Source: Sphacelaria rigidula
Lineage: Eukaryota > Phaeophyceae > Sphacelariales
Assembly: GCA_964200075.2 (NCBI GenBank)
Contig: CAXNAA020000056.1
Span: 1 to 30,806, forward strand
DNA length: 30,806 nucleotides
Direction of reading: 5' to 3'
The position numbers and the translations under genes were made by a program. Below the pieces are notes generated by a model. That model saw nothing but the letters and a program-made list of their open reading frames with translations, searched no databases and was not told where the DNA came from. Shown piece by piece: positions 1-27,730 of the stretch; position 1 is the first letter of the stretch; every line of letters starts with the position of its first letter.

Positions 1-286
1 CAATCCCGGGGAGCGGTGGATTCTCATTTCAAAATACCTCCTCATTTTTCTGGCAACCCTGTTAAGTGTAGAAGACAGTGCTGTAGGTTACATGGGTGGG
101 CGGTCTGAGCGTACAGAGCACAGGGGTGTTCCTCCATGCGTTTATCAAACTGAAGGATAACCGGACAGCTCCTGGCATGTTTGACGGATCAAAATGCCAA
201 AATATCGGGTATATTCTACCCGACCGAGGTTAAGTTACCACTTGGTATTGGTGAGAACTTCTCGGAAATCTATTATTTCGAATAAC

Positions 287-327
287 TCTAACCCTACCCC
301 AAACCCTAACCCTAACCCTCACCCCAA
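287..327 (+). repeat. Interstitial telomere-like CCCTAA tract
   Basis: About 40 nt made of CCCTAA/CCCTA variants on the plus strand (TTAGGG-like in reverse), imperfect and short. It is interior in this window, so either a degenerate interstitial telomeric sequence or chance simple sequence. A shorter GGGTTAGGGTTAG copy in the opposite orientation is at about 3765-3778. Confidence 0.6.
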
Positions 328-819
328 CGAAGGCATACCGAGAACCCTAGGACATAGGGGGTGCAAAGTGCTCCCTACGCAAAGTGTGCGTTGCCAAACC
401 TCGAATCGGCACGGTAGGCGGCGATTTAAACCAAAATGCGTTCTGGGCACGCTAGGAGCACGCTAGGAGCACTGCTCCCATCAAAGATTCGCACTTTGGT
501 ATCCGCACTGAATCCAAGTCGGACCAACAAACCCTTATACCAAGGCGTGAACTCTACTGATCCGATCTGTTTTTGAACGATTGTACATAAAGGTTTCGAC
601 CTCCACAGGTCATTGTGGATGTCAGAGGGGGGCGCGGATAATTCATGTTGGAGGGGGGTACGGATGATTTTGGGCTCATCTATCTACAGACGCCCAGAGC
701 TGTTCGGGTTGTGCAGGATATATTGTACTAGCAGCCCCCCCATGTGCCTCATGCCCCAATGCTGACTGATGACACCGCACAAAGGCTTCTAGTAGTGTAG
801 AATACAAAGAGTGACAAAG

Positions 820-822
<3 letters not shown>

Positions 823-862
<40 letters not shown>
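823..862 (+). repeat. (CT)20 microsatellite
   Basis: Twenty uninterrupted CT units. Directly before it is the short palindrome AGTGACAAAGTCACT (810-824). Confidence 0.95.
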
Positions 863-865
<3 letters not shown>

Positions 866-3800
866 CTTGGCACTGCCGCTAACCCCAATCGCCGTTGGAA
901 CAAAACCATCTCTCTCTTCTGTTCGCAAGGTTTCAACGAAAACAAATATATGTCTTCAAGTTACCTGCCTGAAATCGATCACAGGCCATATGCCCCAGAT
1001 CGATTCCGGACCCGCTCCGAAAACGACAGTTCGTTCCTGATCTCACGAACATGTTGTTGGATGCTGATGTTGTTGAGCTTTGTTGTGAAGTGTTTCGGAC
1101 CTAGCTTTGTGTTGGAGCCACGCGTGGGATCGCCAATGAACTTTGACACACTATTCAAAGTGAGGCGTGGCGATGTTTTTCCGTCCTTTCCTCTTCAGGT
1201 CTAATGTGTTATGTCTCTCTCGTTGCGCGATTGTTTCACACGCGCGCACGTACCTGAGGTGGGTTCAACGGAACGTTACTACAGTAAGTATGTAGCGGCA
1301 TCGCGTTTTTGTTTACTCCGGAGTATTTTATCACGAACCACTCGACGTCCGCGTAGTATAATGATGGAACTTATTTTCTGTCCTCTACATACCCGTCAGT
1401 TGGGGTCATCGTACGCGTTCAGCCAGTCAAGGTCCCCGTACAGCGCGATACACCGCCGCAGTTTCAACTCGGGACTCTCGAATTCAATAGTGGTTTTGGT
1501 AAGATTGAGGAAGAGGAAATGGTTGAGGGTTAGAAGCGGTCAATCAATAAATAAATCGTTTCAGTTCCGAAGTGAACCTCCACGAGCCCGGATATGCTTT
1601 CTTTAGTAGCTTGCCACTGAAGCCCTTGATATCCCTGAATAGGATATAGACATGTAGCTGTAAGCACACGCCAGTATTCCAAGCAAAGAAAAGCGGGAAG
1701 AGAAACTGGTCGAGTCAAAGTGGATGATGAAAAACACTCTCAATCCCCGCTTAACTCCCAATTTCGCGAAAACGTTGCTATTTGTGAACGTTCGTTCAAC
1801 CAAGAAGACCCGCGCCTCAACTTGTACCAACAATGGACTAAAGCACAAGAACACTACAGGATACAACCTTAAGAACCATTGAGGGAAGGTAGGGCCCGTT
1901 CTTGATAGGGGTATGCTTCGAAACGTCCGATTGATTCTCCCATCATTATCCATCCGGAGAAATAAAAGAACGACAGTCGGCTTCCCTCATCTTCCTCGCA
2001 AAAAGGTAAAGAAACGACAGTTGGTTGTATGCGACACGATTTGGACGCATGCCCCACATTCCACATCCCATAACACGGTGTCATACCAGCACAGCAAGCG
2101 CCTAATATCGTGTTCACCCCCCGGGACAGCAAAATCGTTGAATGCACTGACGTCGTAGTCCGTGCAGTAGCGGGGCTATGCGCCCCCGACCCTGCACGAA
2201 ACTAGCAGCAGTGCCGGTTTCCGCGGGTCGCTATTCATACCTCGAAACGGAAACAATGAACGCGATGGTGGAGGAAATGAATGCCCTGCAATTTTCCAGA
2301 TACAGAAGAGGAGATGAATGCACACGGAAACGATTCAAAAATGGACGAAAATGGCCCCGTTTTTCATCGTGATTAACAACGCTTATGAATGGGCGGATCA
2401 AACCAAACGTGTCAAACGTCGTGGTGAACCTGAGCTTTAACAAGCGAAAGTGCACACGAGCTACCGTTAGACCTGTTTTTTTCAGTGAATTCAAGAAGTT
2501 TTACGGGGTCTCCAAGTTGGGGTAGCCACCATTACCAGGCGGGATTCCATGAAGATAAAGTATCAAGTTTCAACGTCAAACTCCGAGCCTCAAGTTGAAG
2601 CCCCGACCAGCAACGTAAAGGGCATTCAACTTGAAGGCCGAGGTGACAACGTTCAAGCTGAAGTGAGTGATGCCGGGATAGCCCCTCCACACCAGCCTCG
2701 AATCTGTGGCGAAGACACTGGCCATACATCGCATGGTAGATGGGTTCAGACTACATGAAGAACCTCATATGGGCGACATAATATGTGCTTGAACGATCCC
2801 GAGCGTGGAGTTCTCGGTTCGCTCGGCTTTTGTCATTTTGAATCGCATGTGAACTTTGTCTCCTCAAAGTAGTTATTCTCTGAGAGGGACGGGTGCACTT
2901 TTTGCGCAAAATTTTGTCTAGTCCAGGGGCTCCTGAAAATTCTAGATGAACAAGAAAATGGGTCAGGGCACCCCCGTGTGCAAACTCATTCGGGACATCC
3001 CTAGCAGGTTGGGCTATTAGTACTAGCGTACTCTCACATATTTCATACGTCGTGTTTCGGATGACATGAAGGGCTCCTAACAACTCAAACCTCAGAAAAT
3101 ATTTGTGCACCCCTACCGTAGCATGCACATCCCTCAGGTTATCCGCTGAATCGGCATCAATTTCATTCGAAAAACGTATGCATGATTCAGATGGACTACC
3201 GTCGCGGTCTCAGGGTGGTATGTGGGAATCTCGAGTTGAAAACCGCCTGTAATAGCCTGGATCCGATTTTGAGGTTTAACATTTGGGAGAGGTTCAAGCG
3301 GTCATCGAAATTTCATGCATTTTGTGCAATAGGCTCGGGGTACGCAAGCAGCTTCGACCATGGCACTTGCGCCAGAAGCTTTGATACGGCAACCCAAGCA
3401 TGATGAGGAGTTCATAAGAAAAACCACCGTCGTCAGGGTGCGGCGGTTTCCGAACAGAAGGACGTGCCTCTACGCGCTACGGAACACGTAACAAAGCATG
3501 CTGAAAACATACTTCTTTGGACTAGTCATCGAGTTTTTGAGCGCCTCTTGTTGAGTATCTGAGAGAGACTTCATACTGTTGCGCCGGCGACGACCGCCGT
3601 CAGCGAAACAATCCAATACGGCGACAGACGCCAGCGGTCTTTGAAACGCAGCATCATTCAGCAGTCTACTGAAATAAACTATCACCCGAGTACAGCATCA
3701 CTACAGTACAGTCGTCAGTTGAATAAAATGGATGCCCGACAAAAACGCTGCACACACACAACGGGGGTTAGGGTTAGTCCCACGCTTGGGGTTGTTTCGC

Positions 3801-4324
3801 CAGTAGCACCCATTAGAGGCGCTTCATCCAGTCTGAAGCAGCTTTCACGCCTTGTATGATCACTTCCGCCGTGGTTGTGTTAGGAACTGGTCTCGGGGTG
3901 GGACCGTCGAAGCATACTGTAGTGCACAAAACGGTCAGCAACGACACGTTTTCGGTTGTTTTTTGACACGCACGCAGCCGTCATTCGTCCAATACGGAAC
4001 GGATTTCCGTCAAACAAAGACTGTCGTGTGTAGATTAGCTAGGGCTAGAAGTGAAAATAATGCGCGTGAGTGGTGGGAAACTGTCCGTTTTTTTTCGGGG
4101 CTGGGTGTGTAGGTGTTGTGTTGCCCGCGTGATGCCTGCAGCATTACACAGACCTTGGATCTGCTTGGACTAAGGACCATTTCTAGACCCGCCGCATTTC
4201 TGAACCTGCGTGCAGATCTGGGTTCCAATCTGTAAAAAACATCTTCTATTTCCAGAAGCACTTCAGCGTACCGTACCCCCTGGAAAAGCCAGCAGAGATC
4301 ATGACCATTGGGAATACGAACATA

Positions 4325-4830
4325 TCGGTATATCGGGCGAGGAGCAATGGCCAGCAGATCTACTGCACCTACAGCTGCAGTTGATACCATAGGCAACCTT
4401 CGAACACGTGTAGTACCCTACGGTCGCCGTGATCGCGCGTGGCTGCGTGATTTGTGTCATCTGTTTTCGGAAGCGCTTTAGCTTGATGTTTGTGCCCCCG
4501 AACTATCCATGGAAGTATCGTGATTTATTGACGATACGAAACCGTTCATGCATCGACCCGGGAGCAACGACCGACGGAACTACTGCACTCGCTGCGGCAG
4601 GCGAGACTGTAGGCAAGTCTCAGACACGCCTAGTACCGTATATTACACCTCATCACGCGTGTTGGCATGCTCCACATTTTGTGTTATCGAATGCGCCGTC
4701 GCCCAAAAAAGATGAAATGAATTATGATTACACGAACCATCCCGCATGTCGAGCGAGAAGCAATTTCCCTCGGGACTCCTACATTTACCGCTGCAGTATG
4801 TTTCGTAGACTACCCATAAGAACGGCGTAG
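4325..4830 (+). repeat. Three degenerate tandem-like blocks
   Basis: Blocks starting near 4330, 4551 and 4745 share an order of short matches: a TCG..CGAGGAGCAA-like start, a CTACTGCAC..GCTGCAG-like middle, a TAGGCAA or TAGACTA word and a GTAGTACC-like word. Spacing is about 220 and 195 nt. Divergence is high, so this may be an old tandem array. Confidence 0.35.
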
Positions 4831-5061
4831 TCCTCCACAGCCGCGGTTATCGAACACAGTATCGTGCTTCTTGTTTCCGGGGGTACGTTTGCTGCCCTCA
4901 ATTTCGGGGGCACGAAAGGCCGGAGTGTTCCAGCGGGCGGTAACTCAAGTGCCCCGAGAGCACTTTCATCATCTCCCCGAGATCGAAGTCACACCTCACA
5001 TCCATGAATGTTACTATTCTGCCCAAAACGACCAATTTTGAGTCCTATATCGATTATCCCA

Positions 5062-5515
5062 CATAACAGCCGCTCACCGAAATTGAGCATGGAGCTTTTC
5101 ATTAAGGGTGATAACCCAGAGGATTAAAATTTCTAAATATGGTTCCATTCCTTCACCTACTGGTAGCTATTGACAACTGCTACACGCCCTGCAATTTTGG
5201 ATTTCGATGACCGAAATTTTGTGGTCCTACATGAAGAAACAGTTTCGGGGAATTTAGGTGATCCGATCGGATCGCCGAAATTCCACGAAATTGTTTTTTC
5301 AGCTAGGACCCTAACATTTCGGCCATCGAAGTCCGAATGTGCATGACGTTAATCCCAAATTTGCATGACGTGTAGTACATGTCAATAGCTACCAGTAGTT
5401 GGAAGAATGGAACCATATTTCGGAGATTTGGTGTAGATACCAAGATTTTAATCCCCCGGGTTCTCATCCTCAATGAAAACCTCCATCCTCAATTTCGAGG
5501 GTCAGCTGTTACATG
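5062..5515. mobile_element. Fold-back (near-palindromic) element, MITE-like
   Basis: The two halves are inverted copies of each other along almost their whole length. The centre is CCGATCGG around 5263-5270. Matching pairs include ATATGGTTCCATTC with GAATGGAACCATAT (about 5138 and 5405), TACTGGTAGCTATTGACA with TGTCAATAGCTACCAGTA, and the outer ends CATAACAG with CTGTTACATG. The right arm is longer by about 44 nt, from an insertion near 5340-5385 that carries TGCATGACGT twice. It has no coding capacity and no clear target-site duplication. It is probably a non-autonomous DNA transposon or fold-back element. Confidence 0.8.
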
Positions 5516-7352
5516 CAGCAACGAACACCAATTGGCACATTGGGTCATGCACCAAATAGAAACGCGGTGGACCTATCATCAATTTTTGGTGGTTTCGAAA
5601 TCAGCACGCTACAAGTTGTCGCTCCAAAACAATGGGTTCTTCCCAGAGCCCCGCTACCACGCGTTCGGCGAAATGACAGTAGCCAGTAAGTTTCGGGACG
5701 GAGACGCGGCAGGCAGAAATTATCCGTTGAAAGTAACCCTGTTCCCTCCATCTCGCGCTCGGTTTCTTCCTCTTATTTTCACGCCATAGCGTCTCACCCC
5801 ACATCCAGATCATCAGACATACGACATCGGCCGCTATATACTCAATGAGAGCGACGGTCTGAATACTTCTTCCTCAAGTGATGGGATGCGGTGGGTGTCT
5901 TAAGGGTGTCGGAGCTGCAGGCACAGTGGTTGCGCCCCACATGTATGGTGCCTTGGGATGAAGTGACTCTTCGAATCGTCCAAACGATTTCACAAACGTC
6001 TGAACCCATTTCCAGCGAAGACATCCCCAAGATCGGTTTTCGTTGTGCCAGATATGTAACTACTGTTGCAGTTGCACTCAGCTTTCCTGCCGTAACAAAC
6101 ACGGCCCGACGTTTTCTCAAAAACGTCTTCTCCAAGTCAACAGCGAACATCTTCCAAACTCTTTCCCATTGAACCAAATTCGGAACTGCTGCAGTTGCAC
6201 CCAGCTATCCTGCCGTGAGAATGCTTGAGGTGACTCTGCCTCAAACCAAACCACTCCCACCACAGTCTGTCGAATAACATATATACATGTACCGCTGCTA
6301 CAACACGGGCAACTTCTACTTGTGAATACCCTCCCACACGAAATATATATTTCAGAGTTTAGTACACCCCGCAACTCCGAACCATGGCACGTCAGACACA
6401 CTTTGTCTATTCCTCCCTCAACATACTGCGCTACAGCTTTGCACTTTGGCTTTCTGGGCTCGGCCACACAGCACCACGCATCACAAAATGGGGCCAGGTG
6501 TTCCACGTTCAAAAACGACAGCAACCACGGAGCGCATTCCAATGCGCGAAACATCCAAAACAAAGGAACGTAAAAAGAAGCAAAAATTAATGGTATCAAC
6601 CGCACCACCGCGGCAACTGTGCATTGCATTCACGAGACGTAAAAAAATCTGGCCACTTCCAGTCGCGGTAGCAGTAACAACAGCAACTTAACTTACTCGA
6701 GCACCGCACCCACGCACTTCAGGAATGCGTCCAACTGCACCCGTGAATCAGCACGAGCTATCACCGTTCACATGATGCTACAAACGTGTCCGTCTTGCAC
6801 TGCACTGCCATAAGTAAGTAGAGCCATTCGAAGGTGTTCAAAAAAGACACAAAATACACACGGGACGCGCGCTCTCATAAAGTGAGCAAATCACGTCGAG
6901 CTGGCAAGCTTTTGCACGGAGTTCTGAACTGAATCAGTGCCGTAGTTTTTTACTCTTCCGCTTTGCCTCTCAGTGTTTAACTTGCAGAGTATCGTAGGTC
7001 ACGGGATATATTACCCCGGGCGAATAGAAGCCCAAACTCAATCTTAAAGTAGGCTGCAGCGGCCACGTCACCGAACGTTGTGCCACCGTAAAAGTCCCGC
7101 AGAGTCCCATCCTAGAGAAGGATCCTGTAGCAGTGCGGGGCCTTTCTCACTGGGAAAATCGAGGTTGGGGGCTCATCGCCCAGGTGATACCTCCCGTGTC
7201 TTACGGTAGAGGCCTATCTATTGTCGAGGATTCCACTGTTCGTTGTACGTATTTGTAAATGTTTTTTATGACCACTGCGTACAACCAAGACATATGGACA
7301 CTCGGATACTCGACAGCTACGCACACGGCACACCCGCCATTTCAGCGTCGTG
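5516..7352. other. 3' flank of the permease gene, no gene seen
   Basis: Apart from the 123-nt duplication I see only short overlapping open frames, the longest a 170-codon minus-strand frame (6117-6629) without recognisable motifs. Part of 6900-7352 may be the permease 3' UTR. Confidence 0.45.
6045..6222 (+). repeat. Two-copy tandem duplication, 123-nt period
   Basis: A 29-nt core at 6065-6093 recurs at 6188-6216 with three differences (GTTGCAGTTGCAC then CAGC and TCCTGCCGT in both). Similarity extends some 20 nt to the left. The open frames over it are not recognisable. Confidence 0.7.
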
Positions 7353-23734
<16,382 letters not shown>

Positions 23735-25800
23735 CTGTCATTCAGTTTGGACACAAGTCGACGAAGGAAGAGAGGGAAAACATGTGAAAACACACACACG
23801 CACATAATGAATGCACGTATTTTTGTTGTCAAATGTTCCGTGAAATATTCTGCGGGCAATTTTCACATGCATAACGGCAGAGGAGTGCTGGTACTTGGAA
23901 GGGTTGGATATAGGTGCAGTCATCATCCATCAACAGCGCGTACACGGAAGCCAGAGCAGTATGTTACTACATACTTCGTGGCAGGTTTTGAACAAAATGG
24001 AGAAATACTCTGAGTTTTGTGATCGAGCGTGACCCAACTCGTGTCACGTGTTTTGTGCCTTCAGACGGCACGATATTGCAGTGCTCCCGTGTGCGCACTG
24101 TGCTGTCCTTCAATAAACTACAACGACCGTCATGGCATATCTATGGGCACGACAACGCATGATTTGTATGACCGATGGACGTGGCGATACTCCAAACCCA
24201 GCACTCGCGATATTGCATGACTTGGGCGCCTGCATTTTCGTTGGTATGTATTGATTATTGTTTAATTATACTAGTACAGCTATACACCACATGAATGGGA
24301 AGCGTATCAGCTCCCGGAGAGTAGCATTTTCTTTTCAAATCTCGATTTTTTGGGTCGAGATTGTCTGCCAAGAGAATCATTCTCCAGGAACTTGCCGTGA
24401 GCAACACACCTTTCTTCCCGGTAATTGCCATACCTCACATGACGGAATACTGGAGAGCAATCGTGCTAATCTTTCTTCCCTTCCTCTTCACGCAGAGTTA
24501 TCTTCCCACGATTTTACAGATGGATTAGCCGCACAAAGTCGCGAATATCCGTAGCGCGGCACGATCGTACCAGGTACTGGCCCTAGGGTCAGCTCACAAT
24601 ACGCAGGGTAACAACTGGCTGTATGAACGCAGTAGCCCTGAATAAGTTTTCGGGGAGTTTGACTCTTTGGAAAGCGAAAACAGTGGAGCGGGTGAGCTCA
24701 GAGAGAATGAAAAATAAGAAGAAACAGGAAAACCATGGAGGGTCTATCGAGGTGACGAGGGTCCAGAGCTCCTGTTGATGAGAATGGCTAAAGTCCGGAT
24801 AATGAACTTATCGACGCATGTTCGACTAGACCCGTCACGAATCAGCGCACCAGTATCCAAACCCCCCGGAGGCGCTAAGAGCTCCTCTCCGCCTCAATCC
24901 CTCTGCTGATACTAGTACAGCGCACCACCACCCAAGCCTCCCTCGCGGCGCTGAGAGCCCTCCGCTCCGAGCTGATCGTGATCCAGAGGAAGGCAGAAGC
25001 GCCCAAGGGAGGACAGGGGCTACCTCTATCGTCAGGAAGCCCACCAGCATAATACTCGCGGTCGAAACCCACCGGTGAAGAGGTGGTCGTCGATAACAAA
25101 GATGCGGTACAAGATGGTGGAAACGCCCAGGAGGGGGGGAAAGTAGCCGGTCATATAGGCAGGATAGTCACGGAGAAGAGCAAAACGATGACAACGCTCA
25201 TGTGGAGGCTACTTGTGGCAACGGAGAAACAGGAGTAAACGCTAGGGCGAGGAAGGGGTGCCTGGTATCTGAAGCACGAACCCGATGACGAGGAAGTGGA
25301 CCACAGTGCAGATTTTTGAGGATATTCATTTGGCCAGGCCCAGGCCCCGCACGAGTCCACAGGTGAAGGCACATCGGAAGGCAATAGGAAGAGAGAGCAC
25401 CAGCACCTCCCGACTGTTCGAACAGAGTGTGTGCATAGCATTTTCCTGACGTTAAGACAGATGCACATCCTTTTCGGGCGCAATGCAGCGGTCCGACGCC
25501 GAGATTTCGACCGGAAGCACACCTCTCCATCACAGCGCCCTCACACTTCGCTGCCTCAACTCTCGCGATATCCGTGGTCTCATGGTGATTCAAGCATACG
25601 ATTGTCTCGCCCAGAGAGATTATCTTCCAGAACCTCGGTGGAATCAAGGCGTTCAGCATTCACATCTCATTTATGGGCTTGGCCGACGACAGTGCCGTCT
25701 CCGTTCGACGACTTGTTTCCGCCCACCACTACCCACGCAAACGGCATTAGAAGAGGGGAGGAGCGACGTCTCTCAGATGGAGAGAATTGCCCACGACAAT
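23735..25800. other. Upstream flank or intron of the permease, no exon identified
   Basis: The TM1 exon was expected here or further right but no GTTxGAG-type coding could be found on the minus strand. A minus-strand open stretch at about 25073-25205 is hydrophobic (FPPLLGVSTILYRIFVIDD) and ends at a plausible donor (gtgggt); it does not match the permease and stays unassigned. A GC-rich patch near 24860-25010 has two degenerate copies of a GGAGCGGAGGGCTCTCAGCG-like block about 70 nt apart. Confidence 0.4.
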
Positions 25801-26650
25801 GACGAGCACCACCATCAGTACCCGTAGCACCACTCGTGCGCAGCTCCCCATCTTCGAGGGTCAAAACACCCTCGATCGAGATTGATGGACGTCGATATAA
25901 GGAAGCGAGGACTGTCGCGATCACTCCTGATCGTGGAACGAAGCAACGCGGCAGCGGTGGCAGCGGCAGCCTGCGATGCGGCCGTCAAAGTGCTACGGTG
26001 TCCACACTCCGAAGCACCCGCTTTCAGACACGGATCGTGCACCCCAATGTGCGCAACCGCATTCGGGAAATATATCAGAGCGTGTTTCAGTTTCGTTTTT
26101 CTCGGGTACGTCCATCATGAGACCACGGCTGGACCCCTGGGGGATCAGTTCAAGTGCGACAATCAATCAGATCAACCAATCAGTAGTGAATAAGCACGGC
26201 CTGAAACGTCCAACTGCCACGCAACGGGGGCCGCCGCGTGCGCCGCCACGTGCGCGGCCGGGGAGGAACCACATCATGCGATAGCGCACCCGCAGTCGAC
26301 ACATGCGCAGTACGGGGTGTGTGCGCCAATGTACCACCCACACGTGCAGACTCATCCAGAGGGTGGTGCATCCGAAGACGCGCAGCCTGCACCCGACGCC
26401 GCCCCGTGGGGACGAGGCCAAAAATACATCACCCGCACCAACAGGTGCGGCATCAGCGGACCCGCGAACGGATTTTGCAGAGCTTGGACTTGCCTACCAA
26501 TACCAAGCTTTCTGCCGTCAAAAGCCCAACGGCGTCCCGGTGGCTGAAAAGGAGTCACGCGGCAAGTCAACAACATGCGGTGCCTAGGAACCACGCGAAG
26601 CGGCATTCTGGGCACGTTTCGAGTGCGCATCAGAGGCGCGTCTAGGCATG
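25800..26650. other. GC-rich region with overlapping open frames on both strands
   Basis: GC content is visibly higher than around it, with many CG dinucleotides. Plus-strand frames of 94-135 codons and minus-strand frames of 70-104 codons overlap. The plus frame through 26317-26547 (reading EDAQPAPDAAPWGRG and later CGISGPANG) is among the least repetitive, but no family is recognisable. It could be a first exon or promoter region or a transposon remnant. Confidence 0.35.
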
Positions 26651-27170
26651 CTTTATGGTGCAACACCCTCCGAGCTGACGACGTTTACCACTGAAAACGT
26701 CCACCAACGCATGTCCGTGACCAACGACACTAAGTTGTAGCAGAGCTCTAGATTCAGTTGGCAAAAGAGTGTAACGTAGATATAAGCTGGTCAAGCCTAG
26801 AAACGGATTTGAGCTCACAGCAATATGTCATCGACAGAGACGAATTGGGCCGTGATCCGCATATCGTAATAATCTTCCAATCAATGGAAAGATGCCCATC
26901 TGCTCAAAGGACTGGGCCATTTTTTTTCGCTGGTTAAACGTCATGTCGAGTAATTCCTACAAGTATACCGTACGGAAATAGGACCCATACTAAACCCTAT
27001 ATGAAAACCGTCACGATATCTTCAGCGGATGTTGACGATTTTTGGTACAGGCATTCCCTTGAGCACGGAGGAACGAACGATACACTCATCTTCACCTAAT
27101 TAGTCATCTATCTTGATGAGATATGGCGCACAAAAATATTCTATACTGATCTCAATATATTACGTGCAGA

Positions 27171-27730
27171 GGCATTAAACGCAAAAAATCTGGGTTTTGC
27201 GTCTCAGTTTTTGAGAGTTATGCTTTGAAATTCAGTGTGGCGAATCGCGAGGGCATAATAAAATAAAGAAACTCAGCTTCTTGATTTATTTGATCTATTT
27301 CTTCATTTGATAGGGGCATTGTAAGAAAAAATGGGCATTGCTTTTGGCCCTCATGTCAGTTTCTCAGCCCAATTTTTAGGATTGTGATTTGGAATGGAGT
27401 ATGGAGGATCGCAAGGGCATGCTGAAAACAAAAAAAAGTGGACCTTCATTCTTTTGGTGAGTTGGAGGCGTTCTCGTGAAATAGTTGTCTTCACCACTTC
27501 AAAATGTCCTCAAGTCATGAAAAAAAGGGGTGTCCCATTTCTTGGTTCCGTATGTTCTGGCGATTTCCCACAAATAATTTTGAAGCACAAGTACCAAACC
27601 TGGACCGGTAAGTGGCCTCCGAAAATTCGACCGGCCCGGGTTCTAAATCGCCCGCTCTCACCTCAATTTTGAGAGCTGGGCTTTCAACCTTGGCACGGAG
27701 AATGAATAGGGCATGATAAAACGATACGCC
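27171..27730 (+). repeat. Degenerate repeats, two adjacent copies and a partial third
   Basis: GGCATTAAACGCAAAAAATC at 27171 and GGCATTGTAAGAAAAAAT at 27315 open two copies with a 144-nt period; both end near GAATCGCGAGGGCATAATAA / GGATCGCAAGGGCATGCTGA. A third, shorter block near 27655-27720 has TCAATTTTGAGAGCTGGGCT and GAATAGGGCATGATAAA. Confidence 0.55.

Larger units (their letters stand above)
1..5061. other. Region without a recognisable gene
   Basis: Open frames here are short (136 codons or fewer), overlap each other on both strands and show no family motifs. Apart from the telomere-like and CT tracts it holds degenerate repeats: short AGTTGAAG/CAACTTGAA variants near 2565-2670, and three weakly similar blocks near 4330, 4551 and 4745. 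A gene with short exons and long introns like the permease could be overlooked here. Confidence 0.5.
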
